The notes: generated from the sequence alone by a model not told the origin. Shown: positions 1 through 6,638, numbered from the stretch's first letter. The stretch: 9,610 bases of DNA from JANNWF01 sp052390415 (GCA_052390415.1 JBQTGY010000164.1:1-9610), one strand, 5' to 3'. A program made the numbers and translations.

Positions 1-7
1 TTTTCAT
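1..7 (-). CDS. pilO: PilO, type IV pilus inner-membrane alignment protein (first codons only)
   Basis: Only the start is inside the window: an ATG at 7-5 followed by AAA (Met-Lys), then the left edge. The ATG overlaps the pilN stop as ATGA, and a strong Shine-Dalgarno AAGGAG (rc of 16-21) lies 8 bases upstream. The identity as pilO rests on position: the pilM-pilN-pilO order is highly conserved, and PilO is the periplasmic partner of PilN. Nothing of the protein itself can be checked here. Its own ribosome site matters because the upstream pilN frame is interrupted and translational coupling would be lost. Confidence 0.6.
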
Positions 8-606
8 GGCTTCACTCCTTCCTGCGCAACGGCCGCCGCTTCAGTGTTCTCTGACCCCTCTGGCTTTGGCTGGGTCAGCATGACTTTAAGGTCGAACTGG
101 AACGGCATACTGCGGTCATCACCTTTCGCCTCGATGATGCTCAAGTCAGGACTGGTGACCCAGCCAGACTGTTGCAATGCGCGCATATATGAAGATACCC
201 GAGCATTGGATTGGGCGATGCCGGACAGTGTGAGTTGTTGCCCGACCTGCTTGATCGAATTGAGCTTGACACCATCAGGAATGGTTCGAACCAACTCGTC
301 AAACAAATGCACCATCTGCGATCGACTGGCTTGCAACTCTTCAATGACTTGCTTGCGGCGAAGCAGATCATCGCGCTGCGCTTCCAGCGACTCAATCTCC
401 TTGATCTAGGCTTCAAGCGCAGTAATCTCCGTTTTCAGGAGCTGATTGCGGTTATTTTGGTTGTCAATCTTGCCGTCGAAATAGCTGATCACGGCAAAGG
501 CGACCACAAGCCCAGCTGCCGCACTCATCCCCAAAAGCGCATAGAAGCCTTTCTGCCGTTCCTGTCGGCGAGCTTGGCGCCAAGGCAATAAATTAATCTT
601 GGCCAT
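4..606 (-). pseudogene. pilN: PilN, type IV pilus assembly protein, interrupted by an in-frame amber codon
   Basis: PilN is a bitopic inner-membrane protein of the PilMNOP alignment complex. The frame runs 200 codons from ATG 606 to TGA 6-4, a normal PilN length, but codon 67 is TAG (408-406). The first 66 codons give the cytoplasmic tail with the PilM-binding INLLP motif (residues 4-8), a basic stretch, a membrane segment (about 22-43) and the start of a coiled coil. After the TAG, 133 codons continue in the same frame: the rest of the coiled coil, then the periplasmic ferredoxin-like core (MVHLFDELVRTIPDGVKL and onward) and an acidic tail. A GAGGAG ribosome site (616-621) lies inside the end of pilM, and the ATG overlaps the pilM TAA as TAATG. 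A CAG-to-TAG change is the simplest cause, since relatives as I recall have Gln near here. Gene identity is sure; whether the stop is real, suppressed or an error is not. Confidence 0.9.
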
Positions 607-1664
607 TAGTCGAAGCTCCTCATGGCGAGGCCGCAGGCAATCATCAGCGCCGGAGCATCCTGAGCGAGCGACTGCGCTTGCACCTTGTTCGAAAGCGACA
701 TGCTTGCGAGCGGATTGGCCACGATGGTGGTGATGCCGAGCTGCTCTTCCACCATCTGGGCGATACCGGTGATGGACGCACAGCCGCCGGCCAGCACGAC
801 CTGATCAACCCGGTTGAATTCACTGCCCGCGTAGAAGAATTGCAGCAAGCGACTGACCTGCTGGACCATTGCCTCTTTGAACGGCTCCAGCACTTCGATT
901 TCGTAGCTCTCGGGAAGTCCGCCCTGGCGTTTCGCCAAGCCGGCCTCTTCATAGCTGAGCCCATAGCGGCGCATGACTTCATCGGTCAGTTGGCGACCGC
1001 CGAAAACCTGTTCGCGGGTATAGATGCTGCGCTTGCTGCGCAACACATTCAGCGTGGTCATCGTTGCGCCAACATCGACCAGAGCGATCAGCGCATCTTG
1101 CGACGCCGACAGCTGATCAGCGATCAACTTGAACGCGTTCTCCATGGCGAAGGCTTCGACATCGATGACTTTTGCAGTCAACCCGCCGATGTCCAGAGCG
1201 GCGACACGAACGTCCACGTTTTCTGTTCGGGATGCTGCCAACAGGACATGCACCATGTCCGGATTGTCTTTGATCGGCCCAAGCAACTCGAAGTCGAGAC
1301 TGACTTCCTCAATCGGATACGGAATGTATTGCGCCGCATCGACTTGAATCTGATCTTCCATCTCGTCTCCGCTGATCGACGCGGGCATGGGAATCAGCTT
1401 CGTGATCACTGCTGATCCCGATACCGCTGCGGCGGCGAATTTGGTTCGCGCCCCGGATCTTGCCAGAGCGCGCTTGATCGCCTCACCGACCGCCTCGACC
1501 TCGACGATGTTCTTCTCGACCACCGCATTGGGCGGTAAAGGCTCGACCGCATAGTGCTCTACGCGGTAGCGGCCACCGGTCTGACTGAGCTGGAGCAACT
1601 TCACGGCAGTGGAACTGACGTCCACACCGATCAAAGGCGCCTTGCTGTTTGCGAAAAGTCCCAC
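606..1664 (-). CDS. pilM: PilM, cytoplasmic actin-like ATPase of type IV pilus assembly
   Basis: PilM is an actin/FtsA-like cytoplasmic protein that binds the N-terminal tail of PilN and links the pilus motor to the PilNOP complex. The protein is 352 residues, the usual length. Visible actin-fold motifs are a phosphate-1 loop GVDVSSTAVK (13-22), a phosphate-2 loop VDVGATMTTL (196-205) and an adenosine motif VVLAGGCAS (about 290-298). The conserved stretch EVMRRYGLSYEEAG (229-242) and the C-terminal ALMIACGLAMRSFD fit Xanthomonad PilM. I chose the GTG at 1664-1662 because AAGGGGAG (1670-1677) lies 5 bases upstream and the protein then begins MGLF, as in relatives; another GTG at 1682 would add six residues. 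The TAA stop overlaps the pilN ATG by one base, so translation is probably coupled. The gene is intact and leads the pilMNO operon. Confidence 0.96.
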   Translation of the reverse strand: MGLFANSKAPLIGVDVSSTAVKLLQLSQTGGRYRVEHYAVEPLPPNAVVEKNIVEVEAVGEAIKRALARSGARTKFAAAAVSGSAVITKLIPMPASISGDEMEDQIQVDAAQYIPYPIEEVSLDFELLGPIKDNPDMVHVLLAASRTENVDVRVAALDIGGLTAKVIDVEAFAMENAFKLIADQLSASQDALIALVDVGATMTTLNVLRSKRSIYTREQVFGGRQLTDEVMRRYGLSYEEAGLAKRQGGLPESYEIEVLEPFKEAMVQQVSRLLQFFYAGSEFNRVDQVVLAGGCASITGIAQMVEEQLGITTIVANPLASMSLSNKVQAQSLAQDAPALMIACGLAMRSFD

Positions 1665-1669
1665 GGTTT

Positions 1670-1677
1670 CTCCCCTT
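1670..1677 (-). promoter_or_regulatory. Ribosome binding site fixing the pilM start
   Basis: AAGGGGAG on the minus strand sits 5 bases before the GTG at 1664-1662. The upstream in-frame GTG at 1682 has no comparable site, so the shorter protein is preferred. Confidence 0.7.
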
Positions 1678-1713
1678 CCCACGGGCTCTTACGAGCACTT
1701 ACTACGCTGCTAC

Positions 1714-1743
1714 ATTAAATACCTGTTGCGAATGAAAAGGCAA
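1714..1743 (-). promoter_or_regulatory. Candidate sigma-70 promoter of the pilM operon
   Basis: On the minus strand, TTGCCT (1743-1738, 4 of 6 to the -35 consensus) and TTTAAT (1719-1714, 5 of 6 to the -10 consensus) are 18 bases apart. Transcription would start near 1707 and give a leader of about 43 bases before the pilM GTG. It is the best match in the divergent region on this strand. A 7-base inverted repeat overlaps its -35 and spacer. Confidence 0.5.
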
Positions 1744-1746
1744 CAG
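1723..1746. repeat. Inverted repeat CTGTTGC-N10-GCAACAG over the pilM promoter
   Basis: Perfect 7-base arms at 1723-1729 and 1740-1746 are separated by 10 bases. They cover the -35 and most of the spacer of the candidate pilM promoter, a position suited to a repressor operator. No regulator is known for it from this sequence. Confidence 0.5.
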
Positions 1747-1784
1747 TCAGTGTTCAATCTGCGTCGGTGAGCCAGCTTTCAAAG

Positions 1785-1800
1785 AGTGATGCATGTCACA
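1785..1800. promoter_or_regulatory. CRP/Clp-like site in the pilM-mrcA divergent region
   Basis: AGTGA-TGCATG-TCACA matches the CRP-family consensus TGTGA-N6-TCACA at 9 of 10 half-site bases. Its centre lies about 85 bases upstream of the predicted pilM start point and about 81 upstream of the predicted mrcA start point, distances that suit an upstream activator. In Xanthomonas the CRP homologue Clp recognises this consensus and controls motility and virulence genes. Binding here is inferred only. Confidence 0.5.
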
Positions 1801-1861
1801 GTCTGCCTCACTACGCCTGCGGCGTGCCAGCGATGGCATCAGCATTTGCCGGGCCTGACTC

Positions 1862-1867
1862 TATACT
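1862..1867 (+). promoter_or_regulatory. Candidate -10 element of the mrcA promoter
   Basis: TATACT (5 of 6 to TATAAT) lies 40 bases before the mrcA ATG, giving a predicted start near 1874 and a leader of about 33 bases. No good -35 sits 16-18 bases upstream, so an activator may be needed. A small inverted repeat TGCCA-GCGA-TGGCA (1825-1838) lies just upstream of the -35 position. Confidence 0.4.
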
Positions 1868-1906
1868 TGAAGCTCGATATCGATCGCTTTGCCACAGGAA
1901 AGCTTC

Positions 1907-4384
1907 ATGACGTTGGTAAGACGGCTGCTTAAGCTGGCACTGTTGGCGGGCTTGTTTTTTGGGGTCATGGGCATCAGCGGCTTGGCGGTGCTTTATTGGT
2001 TGATCTGGCCGACCTTGCCCTCGGTTGAGAGCCTGCGTGATGTTCGCTTGCAGATCCCGTTGGTGGTGTTTACGGCCGACGACAAGCTGATGGCGCAGTT
2101 TGGCGAAACCCGACGCTATCCGGTGACCATTGCAGAGGTTCCGGATCACGTCCGCCTAGCCTTCATTGCCGCTGAGGACGCGCACTTCTATACCCATCCG
2201 GGAATTGATTGGCGGGGAATCTCGCGCGCTATCTGGTTGCTGGCGACGACCAGTGATCGACGCGTACCCGGCGGAAGCACCATCACGCAACAGGTGGCAA
2301 GGCAGTTCTTTCTCAGCCCGGAATACTCCTATACCCGCAAGCTCACGGAGATTTTTCTCGCTCTGAAAATGGAGGGCGAGCTGTCCAAGGATGAGATTCT
2401 CGCGCTGTATTTGAATAAGGGTTTTTTTGGAAGTCGTGCCTACGGTGTGGCGGCCGCTGCCGAGTTCTATTACGGCAAAACGCTGGATCAGCTTACTTTG
2501 GAGGAGGCCGCGATGCTCGCCTCGATCCCCAAGTTCCCTTCCAGTGGCAATCCGGTCGTGAATCCGACACGTGCCCTGCTCCGGCGCAATTATGTCCTCG
2601 AGCGAATGCGCGAAAATGAGTTCATCGACGAGGCGACGTACGCTGCGGCATTGGCGGCGCCCGATCTGGCCAAGCCGCATGAGCCTCCGGTTGAGGTCGA
2701 CGCGCCCTGGGTGGCGGAGCTGGTCAGGTTGGAGGCGGTCGAACGATTTGGTGATGTCGCCCTGACCAACGGTTACCGTGTCCGCACCACCCTTGACGGG
2801 CGGCTGCAGGAAGCGGCGAATACCGCTACCCGCACAGGCTTGATCAATTACGACCAGCGGCATGGCTGGCGCGGTGCGGAAGCCAAGATAGTGCTTGCCG
2901 AAACGGACACGTCCGAGGCGTGGATCTCGGCTTTGCGTGATCGGCAAGTCATTGGCGGCCTCATTCCGGGCGTCGTTCTCGCCGTGGGCGAAGAAACGGC
3001 CACCGTGGCCACAAGTGCCACCGAGATGATCGAGCTTCCATTGGCGGGAATGACGTGGGCGCGTACGTATCTGTCCGAGAATTCGCGCGGCCCTGCGGTC
3101 GTCAAGATAGCCGACGTGCTCAGCCGGGGTGACGTGGTGCGCCTCGCGCGCGATGAAGCCGGTGTCTGGAGCTTGGCTCAGCTGCCGCGGGCGCAGGCAT
3201 CCGTCGTGGCGTTGGACCATGAGACGGGTGCGGTGAGAGCACTCACCGGCGGCTTCAGTTTTTCGCTGAACAAGTTCAATCGAGCGACAATGTCGCAGCG
3301 GCAGCCCGGCTCGAGTTTCAAACCGTTCGTCTATGCCTCGGCGTTTGAGCGCGGATTCACTCCGGCCTCGATCGTTCTCGACGCCCCAGTGGTTTTCAAC
3401 GACACCGGCGCCGGCAAAAGTTGGCGGCCACAGAACGACAATCAGACGTTTGCCGGACCGATGCGCTTGCGAGAAGCGATGGTCACCTCGCGCAACCTTG
3501 TCTCCGTGCGCGTATTGGATGCGGTCGGGATTGGATTTGCCCGACGCTACATCGAGCAATTCGGATTTGCGCCGGAATCCTTGCCCGCCAATCTGTCACT
3601 CGCGCTGGGTGCGAACTCCGCGCCACCGATAGCGATGGCTCGTGGCTACGCCGTGTTCGCGAACGGGGGCTATCGAATCACTCCATGGTTTATTGATCGC
3701 ATCCAGGACCGCGACGGCGCCCTGCTGTTTCAAGCGGTTCCAGAAACTGCATGTTCCTCATGCACACAGCGGGCTGGCACATCCAGCGCTGGTGGTGCGG
3801 ACAGCGGTGAGGCATTTGACCTGGGCCCGGTGACGTCGCCGCCGCCGGCTGCTCCGGAGCCCGCGGTAGTGGCCGAGGACGCGCCGGCGACGACCCTTGC
3901 GCCTCGCGCCATTGATGCGCGCACGGCCTATCTGGTGCATTCGCTGCTTCGAGATGTGGTCAAGCGCGGAACAGGACGTGCCGCGGGCGTGCTGGGTCGC
4001 GCCGACATCGGTGGCAAGACCGGCACGACCAACGATCATCGCGATGTCTGGTTTTCCGGATTCGGTGGACATCTGGTGGTCACCGCCTGGGTTGGCATGG
4101 ATGATTTCAGCCCGCTCGGCAATCGCGAGTTCGCTTCGTTAGCAGCGCTACCCATATGGATTGACTTCATGCGCACGGCGCTGGAAGGACAGCCTGAGCA
4201 ATTGCCGGCCTTGCCCGAGGGGATCGTGACCGCGCTTATCAACCCCAGCAGCGGGCGCCTGGTTCCACCGGGTACCGAGGGAGCAATTGCGGAGATATTC
4301 AAGTCCGAAGATATCCATCGAATCGAGCGTCAAGCCGAACAGCAAGTGACGGCCGACGAGCGCGAGGCATTTGATATCTTCTGA
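1907..4384 (+). CDS. mrcA: Penicillin-binding protein 1A, bifunctional peptidoglycan synthase
   Basis: Class A PBP (also called ponA) that polymerises lipid II by glycosyltransfer and cross-links stem peptides by transpeptidation, anchored in the inner membrane and facing the periplasm. The protein has 825 residues, normal for PBP1A. In order: a membrane anchor (about 7-32); a GT51 domain with catalytic Glu90 in AAEDAHFYTHPG, GGSTITQQVAR (122-132) and the RKLTEIFLALKME and YLNKGFFG blocks; an OB-like linker (about 300-420); and a transpeptidase domain with SSFK (nucleophile Ser469, Lys472), SRN (528-530) and KTGT (704-707). A proline/alanine-rich insert (about 615-668) with a CSSC pair separates SRN from KTGT. 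I chose ATG 1907 because AGGAA (1896-1900) lies 6 bases upstream and it puts a basic tail before the anchor; a TTG at 1889 would add six residues. It is divergent from pilM and 58 bases before the next gene. All catalytic motifs are intact. Confidence 0.97.
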   Translation: MTLVRRLLKLALLAGLFFGVMGISGLAVLYWLIWPTLPSVESLRDVRLQIPLVVFTADDKLMAQFGETRRYPVTIAEVPDHVRLAFIAAEDAHFYTHPGIDWRGISRAIWLLATTSDRRVPGGSTITQQVARQFFLSPEYSYTRKLTEIFLALKMEGELSKDEILALYLNKGFFGSRAYGVAAAAEFYYGKTLDQLTLEEAAMLASIPKFPSSGNPVVNPTRALLRRNYVLERMRENEFIDEATYAAALAAPDLAKPHEPPVEVDAPWVAELVRLEAVERFGDVALTNGYRVRTTLDGRLQEAANTATRTGLINYDQRHGWRGAEAKIVLAETDTSEAWISALRDRQVIGGLIPGVVLAVGEETATVATSATEMIELPLAGMTWARTYLSENSRGPAVVKIADVLSRGDVVRLARDEAGVWSLAQLPRAQASVVALDHETGAVRALTGGFSFSLNKFNRATMSQRQPGSSFKPFVYASAFERGFTPASIVLDAPVVFNDTGAGKSWRPQNDNQTFAGPMRLREAMVTSRNLVSVRVLDAVGIGFARRYIEQFGFAPESLPANLSLALGANSAPPIAMARGYAVFANGGYRITPWFIDRIQDRDGALLFQAVPETACSSCTQRAGTSSAGGADSGEAFDLGPVTSPPPAAPEPAVVAEDAPATTLAPRAIDARTAYLVHSLLRDVVKRGTGRAAGVLGRADIGGKTGTTNDHRDVWFSGFGGHLVVTAWVGMDDFSPLGNREFASLAALPIWIDFMRTALEGQPEQLPALPEGIVTALINPSSGRLVPPGTEGAIAEIFKSEDIHRIERQAEQQVTADEREAFDIF

Positions 4385-4442
4385 TCGCGCTGGCGGCGGT
4401 CTCACCACCGGCGTCGACCGTTTGGACGAGGACAGTTGCAAG

Positions 4443-5066
4443 GTGAAGGCAAGAACAAGGCAAGCGGGCGGCGGCTCCAACGAAGGGCGACTCGCTCTCG
4501 CCAATGAAGCCGCCAAGCTGATTGCAGAATCAGGATTTGAGTCGTTTGCCGCAGCGCGACGAAAGCTCGCTGAGCGCTACAACATTCGGATTCAATCAAC
4601 CTTGCCCAAGGATGACGAGATCGACGACGCACTGCGCCGCTATCAGCGCTTGTTCCGATCCTCTTCGCAACCACAGGCATTGACTGCGCTGCGCATTGCC
4701 GCTGTCGAAGCCATGCGGGCGTTGCAGTCGTTTCGGCCACGACTGGTTGGCCCGGTCCTTGACGGATCTGCCGACGAAGGCACACCCATCAGCTTGCACG
4801 TTTACAGCGACGATGCCGAGTCGGTGTTGCACTTCCTCAGCGAGCGAGGCATTCCTTACGTCAGCAAGTCGCAGCGACTGCGCTTGGGACCCACCCACGC
4901 CATCGAGTGTCCCCTGCTCACGTTTGCCAATGTTAGCGCGAGCTTCAGGCTGACCGTGGTGCCGTTGGCAGCAAGCCACCAGGACCCGCGCGGGACGCAG
5001 GCAGAAGCGCCCATGCGTCGCGCCAGCCTCGACGAGGTCCAGCGCCTGTTATCGGAAAATTCCTGA
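4443..5066 (+). CDS. Conserved-looking protein of unknown function, nucleotidyltransferase-like core
   Basis: I do not know a characterised member. The product is 207 soluble residues with no signal peptide or membrane segment. A basic N-terminus leads into a helical region (about 15-98), with LPKDDEIDDALRRYQRLF near 54-71. An alpha/beta part follows, beginning RPRLVGPVLDGSAD (98-111), then ISLHVYSDDAESVLHFL (116-132) and GIPY (136-139), and ending PMRRASLDEVQRLL (190-203). The GSAD turn followed by a hydrophobic strand resembles the GS...DxD opening of nucleotidyltransferases, but the expected metal-binding aspartates are Ser and His, so it is probably non-catalytic if related. I recall similar unnamed proteins in Pseudomonas and Xanthomonas. 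The start is GTG 4443 with a weak GAGGA (4428-4432); TTG 4371 or TTG 4422 in the same frame would add residues with poorer support. It lies 58 bases after mrcA and may be co-transcribed with it. Existence is likely; function unknown. Confidence 0.8.
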   Translation: MKARTRQAGGGSNEGRLALANEAAKLIAESGFESFAAARRKLAERYNIRIQSTLPKDDEIDDALRRYQRLFRSSSQPQALTALRIAAVEAMRALQSFRPRLVGPVLDGSADEGTPISLHVYSDDAESVLHFLSERGIPYVSKSQRLRLGPTHAIECPLLTFANVSASFRLTVVPLAASHQDPRGTQAEAPMRRASLDEVQRLLSENS

Positions 5067-5092
5067 GCCAATCGCGCAAGCAGCCCCTAGGG

Positions 5093-5117
5093 CCGCGGCA
5101 GGACCAGGGTGCTGCGG
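5093..5117. other. Hairpin in the convergent gap, possible weak terminator
   Basis: CCGCGGCA (5093-5100) pairs with TGCTGCGG (5110-5117), with one G-U pair and a 9-base loop, 26 bases after the upstream gene's TGA. No run of T follows on either strand, so it is not a classic intrinsic terminator. Confidence 0.3.
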
Positions 5118-5169
5118 AATCCGGGAGGGCTGTAGAAACAACACCTCAACCATTGAAGGCTCGGGCGCG

Positions 5170-5194
5170 CCCGGCGATCAATCCAGTCGCCGGG
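5170..5194. other. Hairpin downstream of gltA, possible terminator without a U-tract
   Basis: CCCGGCGA (5170-5177) and TCGCCGGG (5187-5194) are perfect 8-base arms with a 9-base loop, 26 bases past the gltA stop. It could stabilise the gltA 3' end or pause polymerase. No T-rich tail follows on the minus strand. Confidence 0.4.
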
Positions 5195-5219
5195 TCAACC
5201 TGTGTCGTTTCGGAGGACT

Positions 5220-6515
5220 TTAGCGATTGCTCAAATCCACGTAATCGCGCGGCGTTGCGCCGGTGTAGATCTGCCGTGGGCGACCAATTTTTCCATCTGG
5301 ATCGCTTTGTTGCTCAAGCCAATGTGCGACCCAGCCGGCGGTGCGTGCGATGGCGAACATCACCGTGAACATCTCGGTCGGAATGCGTAGCGCCTTGTAG
5401 ATGATGCCGCTGTAGAAATCGACATTCGGATACAACTTGCGCTGCACGAAGTAGTCATCCTTCAGCGCCGCTTCTTCCAACTTCATAGCAACATCAAGCA
5501 GCGGATCTTGCACACCGAGTTCGTCTAACACCTGGTGGCACATCTCGCGAATGATGGTCGCGCGCGGGTCGAAGTTCTTGTAGACGCGGTGACCGAAGCC
5601 CATCAGGCGGAATCCGGAGTTCTTGTCCTTGGCCTTCTCCACCGCTTTGCCGACCTGGTCGACGGTACCGATTTCTTCCAGCATCTTGAGCACGGCTTCA
5701 TTGGCACCGCCGTGCGCGGGGCCCCACAAGGCGGCGATGCCCGCGGCCACACAGGCGTACGGATTAGCACCGGTCGAACCGACCAGTCGCACGGTCGAAG
5801 TCGACGCGTTCTGTTCATGGTCGGCGTGCAGGATGAAGAGCAAATCCAGCGCTTTGGCCGCAACCGGCGGCAGCTTCAGTGGCTCGCTCGGCACCTCGAA
5901 CATCATGTGCAGGAAGCGATCGACGTACTCAAGATTGTTGCGTGGATAACGGCTCGGCCAACCGATCGAGTAGCGATAACAGGCGGCGGCAATGGTGGGC
6001 ACTTTGGCGATCAAGCGGATCGCCGCCAGGCGACGCTGCTCGGCGTCATCCATGTCGAGATTGTCGTGGTAGAACGCCGCCAACGAACCAATCATTCCAC
6101 ACAGCATGGCCATCGGATGCGCGTCGTGGCGGAAACCGTTCAAGAACGACTTCAGGGCCTCATGCATCATCGTGTGATGGGTGACCTCGTGCGAGAACCC
6201 TTCGAATTCTTTGGCGCTGGGCAGTTGCCCATTGATCAACAAATAGGCGACTTCAAGGAAGCTGGAATGTTTGGCGAGTTGTTCGATCGGGTAGCCGCGG
6301 TACAGCAATACGCCCTCATCGCCATCGATATAGGTGATCGCGGAGCGGCAACTTGCGGTGGACACAAAGCCCGGGTCAAAGGTGAAGTGGCCGGTGTCCT
6401 TGTACAACTTGCCGATGTCGATGGCGGGCGCGCCCATGGCACCCGTGACCACCGGCATTTCGGTGTTCTTGCCTGCGGCGGAATCGGTCAGTAAGACGGT
6501 TTTGCTGGCGGTCAC
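5220..6515 (-). CDS. gltA: Citrate synthase, type II (hexameric bacterial type)
   Basis: Condenses acetyl-CoA with oxaloacetate to citrate, the entry step of the TCA cycle, in the cytoplasm. The protein has 431 residues; the E. coli enzyme has 427. The catalytic set is intact: His233 in HADHEQNAST, His268 in GPAHGGANEA, His309 in the family signature GFGHRVYKNFDPR, and Asp366 in NVDFYSG, all at a constant +4 offset from E. coli His229, His264, His305 and Asp362. The length and N-terminal domain match the Gram-negative type II class, which is typically NADH-sensitive; that regulation is inferred. I chose GTG 6515-6513 because AAGGAG (6522-6527) lies 6 bases upstream and the protein then matches family length. 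The frame stays open to 6731, but those 72 codons are the leader and promoter region. It is on the same strand as rpmE2 but separated from it by a terminator and its own promoter. Confidence 0.97.
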   Translation of the reverse strand: MTASKTVLLTDSAAGKNTEMPVVTGAMGAPAIDIGKLYKDTGHFTFDPGFVSTASCRSAITYIDGDEGVLLYRGYPIEQLAKHSSFLEVAYLLINGQLPSAKEFEGFSHEVTHHTMMHEALKSFLNGFRHDAHPMAMLCGMIGSLAAFYHDNLDMDDAEQRRLAAIRLIAKVPTIAAACYRYSIGWPSRYPRNNLEYVDRFLHMMFEVPSEPLKLPPVAAKALDLLFILHADHEQNASTSTVRLVGSTGANPYACVAAGIAALWGPAHGGANEAVLKMLEEIGTVDQVGKAVEKAKDKNSGFRLMGFGHRVYKNFDPRATIIREMCHQVLDELGVQDPLLDVAMKLEEAALKDDYFVQRKLYPNVDFYSGIIYKALRIPTEMFTVMFAIARTAGWVAHWLEQQSDPDGKIGRPRQIYTGATPRDYVDLSNR

Positions 6516-6521
6516 GGCGAA

Positions 6522-6527
6522 CTCCTT
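6522..6527 (-). promoter_or_regulatory. Ribosome binding site fixing the gltA GTG start
   Basis: AAGGAG on the minus strand with 6 bases to the GTG at 6515-6513. It decides against the much longer open frame that reaches 6731. Confidence 0.75.
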
Positions 6528-6588
6528 GGCGAAAGACGCGGGAACAGGACCAGAGCCGCCAACGTTGCCGCAGCACCTCCGGGATTGT

Positions 6589-6613
6589 CCGGTCCGCCAC
6601 TTGGCGGTTCCGG
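6589..6613 (-). promoter_or_regulatory. Hairpin in the gltA leader
   Basis: On the minus strand, CCGG-AA-CCGCC-AAGT-GGCGG-A-CCGG folds into a two-part stem with an AAGT loop, about 75 bases before the gltA start codon. A further CCTCCG/CGGAGG pair (6628-6623 with 6581-6576) could extend it, although its far arm falls at the predicted transcription start. It matches no riboswitch that I recognise. Confidence 0.4.
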
Positions 6614-6629
6614 GCATTTTGGCGGAGGA

Positions 6630-6638
6630 ATTATCACA
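6630..6638 (-). promoter_or_regulatory. Extended -10 promoter of gltA
   Basis: TGTGATAAT on the minus strand gives GATAAT (5 of 6) with the TGN extension, which can work without a good -35; none is seen at the usual distance. Transcription would start near 6623, leaving a leader of about 108 bases. Confidence 0.5.

Noticed and set aside
4..606. pilN as two separate genes, or general TAG recoding to an amino acid
   Set aside because: The two parts are in one frame and together make a single PilN. pyk ends in TAG at its normal C-terminus, so amber acts as a stop here.
678..1415. 245-codon frame antisense to pilM
   Set aside because: A mirror of the PilM reading frame; no family features.
1874..1883. 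TCGATATCGA palindrome near the mrcA start point
   Set aside because: Short, at or after the predicted start, and plausible by chance.
2156..3559. Long open frame (467 codons) antisense to mrcA
   Set aside because: It runs opposite to an intact PBP1A with all catalytic motifs; the translation has no recognisable domain and is rich in Arg, His and Gly, as expected for a GC-rich antisense shadow.
5085..5092. CCCTAGGG palindrome
   Set aside because: Eight bases only, with no spacing or context that suggests function.
5535..6494. 319-codon frame antisense to gltA
   Set aside because: Fully inside the citrate synthase gene on the other strand, with no domain and no ribosome site; a shadow frame.
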